A DNA stretch of 5,112 nt from Deltaproteobacteria bacterium. Lineage in GTDB: Bacteria > Desulfobacterota > Dissulfuribacteria > Dissulfuribacterales > QOAL01. The stretch lies in the NCBI GenBank assembly GCA_026988585.1, contig JALSKY010000018.1, positions 1 to 5,112 on the forward strand, written 5' to 3'. The translations under genes and the position numbers were made by a program. Numbering within the stretch: the first letter of the stretch is position 1; each line of letters opens with the position of its first letter. This document shows positions 1 to 5,112 of the stretch, piece after piece. Under the pieces are notes generated by a model. It saw only the letters and a list, made by a program, of their open reading frames with translations, ran no database searches and was not told the origin of the DNA.

Positions 1-146
1 ATGGTATGAATGGTCCTGAAAATTGATTTTATAAGTTCGCTGTTTTCCGGATCCTGTTCCAGCTCTACAAACTGCTGATCCAGAAGTTCCAGGTTCTCCT
101 TGGACTCTGCCAAAAAATCTTTCAAGATATCATCTTCGATTCCCAT
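1..146 (-). CDS. cheA: Chemotaxis histidine kinase CheA, N-terminal part of the Hpt domain (3' end outside window)
   Basis: Only the first 48 codons are in the window; the gene continues past the left edge. The peptide begins MGIEDDILKDFLAES, continues through a helix around residues 18-31 (NLELLDQQFVELE) and ends FRTIHT. This is the start of a histidine phosphotransfer (P1) domain, and His47 in the RTIHT motif is the expected autophosphorylation site. In the CheA family this histidine receives phosphate from ATP within the receptor-CheW-CheA array, and CheY and CheB then take it from there. The ATG at 146 is chosen because a strong ribosome-binding site, AAGGAG (162-157), lies 10 nt upstream, just after the cheR stop. 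The 18-nt gap to cheR and the cheY-cheB-cheR neighbours support CheA rather than another Hpt protein. The kinase, P2, dimerisation and CheW-like domains cannot be seen, so a hybrid or a stand-alone Hpt protein is not excluded. Confidence 0.85.
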   Translation of the reverse strand, partial: MGIEDDILKDFLAESKENLELLDQQFVELEQDPENSELIKSIFRTIHT

Positions 147-164
147 TTCTGCTCATCTCCTTGG

Positions 165-986
165 TTAATCCTGTTCTTTTTTCCAACATACAGCCCTGCC
201 AAAATTCACCCGCTTCATCCATGGCGGCAGCCCTGCAGGACTCTCAGTTGCCCCAAGAAAGAGATACCCCCCCGGGTTCATCACCTTGGCAATCTTTTCA
301 AGAATTGCCTTTTTCGTTGGCTGATCGAAATAGATGAGAACATATCTGCAAAACACCACATCTATCCGGTTGATCCCAATGAACGGTGTCAGCAGATTCA
401 TCTTCCGGAAACGGATCATCCTCTTCAGCTTCTCATCTATCATCCAGAAGGCCCCCTGCTGCTTGAAATACTTCACCAGCATGGTCACAGGCAGACCCCG
501 GTTCACCTCCACCTGGGTAAACCGTCCCTCTTTGCCCTTGTTCACTGCTGCCTGGGATATATCAGTGGCATGGATATCCACGCGCCAGTTTAGCAACTCA
601 GGAAAATGTTCAGTGATTGTCATTGCTATGGAATATGGCTCCTGTCCTGTTGAACAGGCAGCACTCCAGAAACTCATGGAGCGTGTATCCTTTTTTTTGT
701 CCAGTAATTCTGGAATGATATGATCCTTCAGGGCCTGGAACGGGTGCTGATCCCTGAAGAAATAGGTCTCATTGGTGGTCATTGCCTCCACAATCTGATC
801 CTTGAGCCTTGGGGATGAGTTGAATTTCGCCTTACGATAGAGCTCATCTATTCCCCTCATGCCCAACACCCTGGACAGCTCGTTCAAACGGCTCTCCAGA
901 AGATATTCCTTACCCTTCTGAAGAGATATGCCGCTGGAGCTTCTGACCAGTTCTGAGAAAAACCTAAAGTGTTCAGGACTAATCAT
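165..986 (-). CDS. cheR: Chemotaxis protein methyltransferase CheR
   Basis: The 273-residue product is a full-length CheR, which transfers methyl groups from S-adenosylmethionine to receptor glutamates at the inner face of the membrane during adaptation. An N-terminal helical domain (about 1-75) ends in TTNETYFFRD (70-79), a CheR signature. The Rossmann methyltransferase domain follows, with WSAACSTGQEPYS (107-119) as the cofactor loop, ATDIS (140-144) as the acidic ribose-binding strand, GRFTQVEVNRGL (154-165), FCRYVLIYFD (212-221) and GGYLFLGATES (239-249). Residue 215 is Tyr where most CheRs have Asn (CRNVLIYF). The beta-subdomain loop near 174-185 looks short compared with enterobacterial CheR, which hints at a type that does not need a receptor C-terminal pentapeptide tether; this is inference. 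The start is the first in-frame Met after the cheB stop, with GAGAGG (1003-998) 11 nt upstream, a somewhat long spacing. The gap to cheB is 33 nt. Confidence 0.96.
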   Translation of the reverse strand: MISPEHFRFFSELVRSSSGISLQKGKEYLLESRLNELSRVLGMRGIDELYRKAKFNSSPRLKDQIVEAMTTNETYFFRDQHPFQALKDHIIPELLDKKKDTRSMSFWSAACSTGQEPYSIAMTITEHFPELLNWRVDIHATDISQAAVNKGKEGRFTQVEVNRGLPVTMLVKYFKQQGAFWMIDEKLKRMIRFRKMNLLTPFIGINRIDVVFCRYVLIYFDQPTKKAILEKIAKVMNPGGYLFLGATESPAGLPPWMKRVNFGRAVCWKKEQD

Positions 987-1019
987 GATATAAAAAACCT
1001 CTCTTTCTCAATGAAAGGA

Positions 1020-2186
1020 TCAAAACCTGTGTCCGCAAAACTCGAGGATGGTCCCGGGAATCTTCTCCAGAGGACAAATCCGGTCTGATATCCCTGCATC
1101 AGCCACTGCCTTGGGCATACCGTAAACAGTGGAACTCGCTTTATCCTGGGCAATTATCCTGGCACCAAGCCTCTTGAGCTCCTCTGCTCCGCGAAGCCCA
1201 TCCTTTCCCATGCCAGTCATGATCACTGCCACCACTCTGCCCCCATAGACCTTGGCCAATGATCTGAAAAGGACGTCCACTGCCGGCCGGCAGCTATTCT
1301 CAGGAGGATCATGGTTCAAATCAATTACCCTGAGCCCATTCTTTGAAACCACAGTCATGTGATAGTCTCCTGGGGCGATGTATACGGTAGCAGGTTTCAC
1401 AATCATCCCATCTTCTGCCTCAACTACTTTGAGTTTCGACGACTGATTCAGTCGCTTGGCAAGTTGTGACGTAAATACCGGCGGCATGTGCTGAACCAGA
1501 AAAACAGGCAGCCGGAAATTGGCTGGAATCTGCGGGATCACATGATTCAGGGCCTTCGGACCACCGGTAGAGACCCCGATGCCCACGGCCTCAGGTTTAA
1601 GTTTCAGGGATAGTGCGGGCACAGATCTCGGTGGCCTGGCCGGTTTCATCCCTGCAGTACTCTGCTGAGCCCTGCCGCCAATACGCTCTCTACCGGCCCT
1701 TGCTGCAGCACCAGGTCTGTCCTTCTGTGGGCCTGCCACCCTTTTCTTTGGCAGGGCCCTGGACATGGGCCCGGAGCCGTTTCTCGATGCAGCAAATGCC
1801 TTGATCTTGGGAATCAGCTCGGTCTTGATCCTCTCTACACTCTTGGAAAATGCACCTGTGCCGGTAGGTTTTGGCACAAAATCAAAGGCACCCCTCTCAA
1901 GGGCCTGCATGGTGGTCTCTGCCCCCTGTTCTGTGAGGGTTGAGAACATTATTACACCGGTCTTGATTCCTCTCTTTCGCATTGCATCCAGGGTCTCAAG
2001 ACCGTTCATTTCCGGCATTTCCACATCGAGAACCGCCATGTCCGGCCTGAGACTGGCCATCTTCTGAATTGCCTCCTTGCCATTCACGGCACAGCCAACA
2101 ACGGAGATCTCCCGCTCACGGTTCAGGGCCTCCGAGAGGATCTTTCTAAATACTACTGAATCATCGATGATGAGGACTCTTATCAT
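1020..2186 (-). CDS. cheB: Chemotaxis response regulator protein-glutamate methylesterase CheB
   Basis: The 388-residue product has the two-domain CheB layout. The receiver domain (1-125) shows acidic residues Asp8 and Asp9, phospho-acceptor Asp54 in VLDVEMPEMNGLE, Thr83 and Lys106 in FVPKP. The C-terminal methylesterase/deamidase domain (about 196-388) has catalytic Ser206 in GVSTGGP, His233 in VQHMP and Asp329 in MTGMGKDG, plus APGDYH (271-276) and a conserved YGMPKA (355-360). Phosphorylation by CheA relieves inhibition, and the enzyme then removes receptor methyl groups, opposing the adjacent cheR product. The interdomain linker (about 135-195) is long and strongly basic: some 14 Arg/Lys against 2 acidic residues, with many Ala, Gly and Pro. 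This makes the protein longer than the roughly 350 residues of enterobacterial CheB. The ATG overlaps the cheY stop as ATGA, indicating translational coupling. All catalytic residues are intact. Confidence 0.97.
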   Translation of the reverse strand: MIRVLIIDDSVVFRKILSEALNREREISVVGCAVNGKEAIQKMASLRPDMAVLDVEMPEMNGLETLDAMRKRGIKTGVIMFSTLTEQGAETTMQALERGAFDFVPKPTGTGAFSKSVERIKTELIPKIKAFAASRNGSGPMSRALPKKRVAGPQKDRPGAAARAGRERIGGRAQQSTAGMKPARPPRSVPALSLKLKPEAVGIGVSTGGPKALNHVIPQIPANFRLPVFLVQHMPPVFTSQLAKRLNQSSKLKVVEAEDGMIVKPATVYIAPGDYHMTVVSKNGLRVIDLNHDPPENSCRPAVDVLFRSLAKVYGGRVVAVIMTGMGKDGLRGAEELKRLGARIIAQDKASSTVYGMPKAVADAGISDRICPLEKIPGTILEFCGHRF

Positions 2187-2554
2187 TTTCCCAGCACCAT
2201 TTTCACCTTTTCCTCCAGCATCTCTGGTGTAAATGGCTTCATCAGGTATTCATTTGCACCTGCCATAATGGCCTTGATCACGTTTTCCTGTTGATTTTCC
2301 GTGGTAACCATCATTACCTTGGTATCGTTCAGGGATGAATTTTCCCTAATTTTGACAAGGCAGTCATATCCCTCCATCTCAGGCATGTACCAGTCCAGCA
2401 GAACAAGATCCACTGCCGGATGTTCCTGAAGCTTTTCAAGGGCATCCACACCATTTTCTGCCTCTATGATCTCCGAAAAGAGCTCCATCTTCTTGAGACC
2501 GGCCTTGACTATGTTTCTCATGGATTGGGAATCGTCCACTACCAAAGCTTTCAT
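2183..2554 (-). CDS. cheY: Chemotaxis response regulator CheY (single receiver domain)
   Basis: The 123-residue product is a stand-alone receiver domain with no output domain. Asp7 and Asp8 (VVDDS) form the Mg-binding acidic pocket, Asp54 (LLDWYMPEMEG) is the phospho-acceptor, Thr84 (MMVTTE) is the switch Thr and Lys106 (LMKPF) is the conserved Lys. A Trp follows the phospho-acceptor Asp, as in enterobacterial CheY (DWNMP). The family receives phosphate from CheA and, when phosphorylated, binds the flagellar switch protein FliM to change rotation. AGGGGAG (2567-2561) sits 6 nt before the ATG, a strong ribosome-binding site that fixes the start. It is the first clear gene of the che unit and overlaps cheB by 4 nt. 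The link to CheY rather than another single-domain regulator rests on position as well as sequence; FliM-binding residues cannot be judged by eye. Confidence 0.93.
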   Translation of the reverse strand: MKALVVDDSQSMRNIVKAGLKKMELFSEIIEAENGVDALEKLQEHPAVDLVLLDWYMPEMEGYDCLVKIRENSSLNDTKVMMVTTENQQENVIKAIMAGANEYLMKPFTPEMLEEKVKMVLGK

Positions 2555-2641
2555 CTATGGCTCCCCTGTAGATATTCTTTCTCTATGTTCCATTAAGCCA
2601 TGTCCTGGAGCAAGGTTCAGTGCAGTACGAACCAACTCCAT
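2555..2641 (-). CDS. Possible 28-codon leader ORF abutting cheY
   Basis: An ATG at 2641-2639 opens a 28-residue frame (starting MELVRTALNLAPGHG, ending RERISTGEP) that stops with TAG at 2557-2555, directly against the cheY ATG. AAAAGG (2652-2647) lies 5 nt upstream, a plausible ribosome-binding site. The cheY ribosome-binding site lies inside its last codons, so translation of it would couple to cheY. It lies just downstream of the candidate sigma-28 -10 box, which would leave almost no leader before its ribosome-binding site. I do not recognise the peptide. The frame stays open upstream to 2857, but no start there has a convincing ribosome-binding site. It may be chance open frame in the untranslated leader. 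Confidence 0.2.
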   Translation of the reverse strand: MELVRTALNLAPGHGLMEHRERISTGEP

Positions 2642-2660
2642 TGAGGCCTTTTCAATCTGC

Positions 2661-2687
2661 TTATCGAAAAAGAGGTGAAAACTGTTA
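2661..2687 (-). promoter_or_regulatory. Candidate sigma-28 (FliA) promoter for the che unit
   Basis: On the minus strand TAAC (2687-2684) is followed by exactly 15 nt and then TTCGATAA (2668-2661). The flagellar sigma-28 consensus is TAAA-N15-GCCGATAA, so 3 of 4 and 6 of 8 positions match with the canonical spacing. It faces cheY, and the -10 element ends 106 nt before the cheY ATG. Chemotaxis genes are commonly transcribed by this sigma factor. The match is by eye, and the GC of the -10 GCCG is missing, so a chance match is possible. Confidence 0.35.
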
Positions 2688-2704
2688 AACATCAGGTGAA
2701 AACT
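2673..2704. repeat. Two perfect 11-bp direct repeats, 21-bp period
   Basis: AGGTGAAAACT occurs at 2673-2683 and again at 2694-2704. The starts are 21 bp apart, about two helical turns, so both copies would face the same side of the DNA. A partial copy (AAGGTGAAAA) occurs at 2869-2878, where it forms the ileS ribosome-binding region. The first copy lies in the spacer of the candidate sigma-28 promoter and the second just upstream of its -35 element. That placement suits an operator, but no regulator is identified and nothing here shows binding. Confidence 0.45.
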
Positions 2705-2881
2705 TTCTTGAGACATGATGAAAAATGGACTAATGAGAAGGGCTGTCATCTCTGTTATGAAACAGCTACCCTTGCTGCACCGATTGAGGCTGAAGACCGT
2801 TGATGAATCCGGCAAAACTGCTCTTTTCCAGCAGAGATGCCTTGCAGATAGAAACAATATGTAAATACAAGGTGAAAAAAG

Positions 2882-5112
2882 ATGGATTTCAAGGACACAC
2901 TAAATCTTCCCAGAACAAAATTTCCCATGAAGGCTAACCTGAACAAAAAGGAGCCGGAAATCCTGAAAAAATGGGCTGAAACAGGACTGTACCAGATGAT
3001 GAGAGAGGCAGGCAGAGAGAGGAAAAAGTTTATTCTTCATGATGGTCCTCCCTATGCCAATGGTCATATCCATCTGGGGCACACGGTGAACAAGGTCCTG
3101 AAGGACATGATAATCAAGTATAAACAGCTATCTGGAATGGATGCACCGTATGTGCCGGGCTGGGATTGTCATGGGCTTCCCATAGAGATCAACGTGGAAA
3201 AGAAACTTGGCAAGAAAAGGCGTGAGATGGACCTGCTCTCCATAAGGGAGGCCTGCAGGGAATATGCAGAAAATTTTGTTGAGATCCAGCGTGAAGAGTT
3301 CAAAAGACTTGGTGTCATAGGAGATTGGGAGAATCCCTATCTGACCATGAAATATGAGTATGAGGCCACTATTGCCAGGGAGTTCTGCACCATTTTCAGC
3401 CATGGCCATGTGGTCAAGAGCAAAAAACCTGTGTACTGGTGTCCCTCCTGCGTTACCGCCCTGGCAGAGGCAGAGGTTGAATATGCCCAACACAAATCCC
3501 CATCCATTACAGTGAAATTTCCTATGGAGCAGGATCTCCTGGAACGGATAGGCAACAGTGCTGGGAAGAAGCTTGAAAAAGGGTATCTGCTCATCTGGAC
3601 CACTACCCCGTGGACACTGCCTGCCAACATGGCCGTAGCCGTGCATCCGGAGTTCACCTATGTTGCGGCAGTTGTGGATCTATCCAAAAACGGTGGGGAA
3701 AAAGAACTGTGGATTGCAGCAGAATCCCGGCTTATGGCCATTCTTGCAAATATTGTATTGGACCAGACAGATATAGAGGTAGTAGCCAGACTCACCGGTG
3801 CAGAACTTGAGGGCACACACGCTGCCCATCCATTCATGGATAGAACCGTTCCTGTCATCCTGGCAGACTATGTCACAATGGACACTGGTACCGGTTGCGT
3901 CCACACCGCGCCTGGACATGGTGCAGAGGACTATGAGAGCGGTCTGCGCTATGGTCTGGAGATCTATTCTCCTGTGAACAGGTATGGGAAGTTCAGGGAT
4001 GAGATCCAGGGTTTTGCTGGAAAAAATATCTTCAAGGCAAACCCGGAGATAATCTCGCTTCTCGACGAAAAAGGGCTCCTGGTCCACCAAGAGGAGATTG
4101 AACACAGCTATCCTCACTGCTGGCGCTGCAAAAAACCGGTGATCTTCAGGGCAACTGCCCAGTGGTTCATCTCCATGGAAAAGAAGGGGCTCAGAGCAGA
4201 GGCACTGGAAAACATAGAAAAGGTAAAATGGATCCCCTCCTGGGGCAAGGATAGGATCAGGGGTATGGTTGAGGCCAGGCCGGACTGGTGCATCTCAAGA
4301 CAGCGAGCCTGGGGTGTTCCAATAACGGTATTTCTTTGTCAGGACTGTGAAACCCCTATACTTCCTGCCGGTGCAGCAGAAAAAATAGTAGAAACCTTTC
4401 AAAAGGAGGGGGCAGATTCATGGTTTGCAAGACCTGCCACCGATTTTCTGCCTGATGGTTACACCTGTCCCAACTGCGGCAGCAGCAATATAGAAAAGGA
4501 GACGGACATACTGGATGTATGGTTTGATTCTGGAGTAAGCCATGCAGCAGTGCTGGAGCAGAGAGAGGAACTCTCCTGGCCTGCAGATCTCTATCTCGAG
4601 GGATCGGACCAGCATAGAGGTTGGTTCCAGAGTTCTCTGCTCACTGCAACTGCCACAAAACATGCGCCACCCTACCGCTCTGTCCTGACCCATGGCTTCG
4701 TAGTTGATGGACAGGGTAAAAAGATGTCAAAATCTGTAGGGAATGTGATCCCGCCGGAAAAGATCATAAAACGATATGGGGCTGAAATTTTGCGGCTATG
4801 GGTCTCAGCAGAGGATTATCAGGATGACATCAAGATCTCTGATGAGATTCTCAACAGACTTACAGAGGCCTACAGGAAGATAAGGAACACCATCAGGTAT
4901 CTCCTGGGTAACCTTAACGACTTCACCCCGGAGAAGGATGCAGTTCCGTTCAGTGAGATGGAGCCACTTGACAGGTGGGCCATGGCCAGGGCTGATCATA
5001 CCTTCTGCCGTGCTGTAAAAGGATACGATGAATACCGGTTTCATCTGGTCTTTCACTCCCTTTATCAGTTCTGCACAGTAGATATGAGTGCCCTCTATCT
5101 CGACATCATCAA
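2882..5112 (+). CDS. ileS: Isoleucyl-tRNA synthetase (3' end outside window)
   Basis: 743 complete codons are visible of an enzyme usually about 930 residues long; the frame is unbroken to the right edge. It charges tRNA-Ile with isoleucine in the cytoplasm and is essential. Class I signatures are HDGPPYANGHIHLGH (53-67, HIGH motif as HLGH) and KMSKS (614-618). The CP1 editing domain, which hydrolyses Val-tRNA-Ile, shows the Thr-rich WTTTPWTLPAN (239-249) and GTGCVHTAPGHGAEDY (336-351), with Asp350 matching the conserved editing Asp. WCISRQRAWGVP (469-480), DVWFDSG (545-551) and EGSDQHRGW (573-581) complete the catalytic core. Cys486/Cys489 and Cys529/Cys532 form a likely zinc ribbon; Cys413 and Cys416 form another CxxC. 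The missing part is the rest of the anticodon-binding region and any C-terminal zinc motif. The ATG at 2882 is supported by AAGGTG (2869-2874) 7 nt upstream and by the family's usual N-terminus. Confidence 0.98.
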   Translation, partial: MDFKDTLNLPRTKFPMKANLNKKEPEILKKWAETGLYQMMREAGRERKKFILHDGPPYANGHIHLGHTVNKVLKDMIIKYKQLSGMDAPYVPGWDCHGLPIEINVEKKLGKKRREMDLLSIREACREYAENFVEIQREEFKRLGVIGDWENPYLTMKYEYEATIAREFCTIFSHGHVVKSKKPVYWCPSCVTALAEAEVEYAQHKSPSITVKFPMEQDLLERIGNSAGKKLEKGYLLIWTTTPWTLPANMAVAVHPEFTYVAAVVDLSKNGGEKELWIAAESRLMAILANIVLDQTDIEVVARLTGAELEGTHAAHPFMDRTVPVILADYVTMDTGTGCVHTAPGHGAEDYESGLRYGLEIYSPVNRYGKFRDEIQGFAGKNIFKANPEIISLLDEKGLLVHQEEIEHSYPHCWRCKKPVIFRATAQWFISMEKKGLRAEALENIEKVKWIPSWGKDRIRGMVEARPDWCISRQRAWGVPITVFLCQDCETPILPAGAAEKIVETFQKEGADSWFARPATDFLPDGYTCPNCGSSNIEKETDILDVWFDSGVSHAAVLEQREELSWPADLYLEGSDQHRGWFQSSLLTATATKHAPPYRSVLTHGFVVDGQGKKMSKSVGNVIPPEKIIKRYGAEILRLWVSAEDYQDDIKISDEILNRLTEAYRKIRNTIRYLLGNLNDFTPEKDAVPFSEMEPLDRWAMARADHTFCRAVKGYDEYRFHLVFHSLYQFCTVDMSALYLDII

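Larger units (their letters stand above)
2555..2881. other. Divergent intergenic region between cheY and ileS
   Basis: This 327-bp stretch separates the starts of two divergent units. Its left half holds the candidate sigma-28 promoter, the 11-bp repeats and the possible leader ORF, all described separately. Its right half (about 2705-2868) shows only weak structure: a 5-bp stem with 7-nt loop (CTGCT at 2819-2823 pairing with AGCAG at 2831-2835) and an interrupted GCTGT/ACAGC pair near 2742-2766. I see no T-box leader features, no tRNA, no terminator with a U-tract and no convincing sigma-70 promoter for ileS, although one must lie here or be of a non-standard type. Confidence 0.7.

Noticed and set aside
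334..723. 129-codon plus-strand frame
   Set aside because: It is antisense to cheR, which has clear conserved motifs; the plus-strand product has no recognisable domain.
1613..2067. Two plus-strand frames of 63 and 100 codons
   Set aside because: Both are antisense to cheB, whose receiver and linker coding in the minus frame is certain.
2555..2857. 100-codon minus-strand open frame upstream of cheY
   Set aside because: Its Met codons before 2641 lack ribosome-binding sites, the protein is rich in Phe, Ser and Cys without recognisable motifs, and it runs through the candidate promoter. Only the last 28 codons were kept, at low confidence.
2841..2866. TTGCAG followed by TAAATA as an ileS sigma-70 promoter
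   Set aside because: The spacer is only 14 nt and the -10 match is modest, so it was not called.
2705..2881. T-box riboswitch for ileS
   Set aside because: There is no T-box consensus, no specifier stem and no terminator/antiterminator pair, and the space before ileS is short.
2755..3082. Minus-strand frames of 60-63 codons over the start of ileS
   Set aside because: They are antisense to the well-supported ileS N-terminus or to the intergenic region and show no family features.
3128..4117. Several minus-strand frames of 66-172 codons, including one of 172 codons
   Set aside because: All lie antisense within the ileS coding sequence, whose plus frame holds every IleRS motif; they are composition shadows.

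Overview
The window holds two divergent transcription units that meet at a 327-bp intergenic region (2555-2881). The left unit reads on the minus strand, right to left. It is a compact chemotaxis cluster in the order cheY (2183-2554), cheB (1020-2186), cheR (165-986), then the first 48 codons of a cheA-type histidine kinase gene that runs off the left edge (1-146). The right unit is on the plus strand: ileS, isoleucyl-tRNA synthetase, from 2882 off the right edge, with 743 complete codons visible and no frame break.

The organism is a motile Gram-negative-type bacterium of moderate GC, roughly 50% by eye. The start of IleRS (KDTLNL, then FPMKANL and EPEIL) resembles proteobacterial and Desulfobacterota enzymes. 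AGG, AGA and ATA codons are freely used in all genes, which does not look like an enterobacterium. A member of Desulfobacterota (former deltaproteobacteria) is the best guess from memory of the families; no search was run.

The chemotaxis genes are tightly packed: cheY and cheB overlap by ATGA, the cheB-cheR gap is 33 nt, and the cheR-cheA gap is 18 nt with a strong ribosome-binding site in it. Together they supply the response regulator (CheY), the two receptor-adaptation enzymes (CheR adds and CheB removes receptor methyl groups) and the start of the kinase (CheA) that phosphorylates CheY and CheB. No receptor gene and no cheW lie in the window. All visible phospho-acceptor and catalytic residues are intact. 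The one notable departure is Tyr215 in CheR, where the common CRNVLIYF motif has Asn.

The intergenic region contains a candidate flagellar sigma-28 (FliA) promoter facing the che genes, an 11-bp perfect direct repeat with a 21-bp period that overlaps that promoter, and a possible 28-codon leader ORF whose stop codon abuts the cheY ATG. I could not find a convincing promoter for ileS. The window is essentially ordinary housekeeping plus chemotaxis sequence. I see no mobile element, CRISPR array, tRNA, rRNA or clearly new system; the items worth a second look are small and regulatory.
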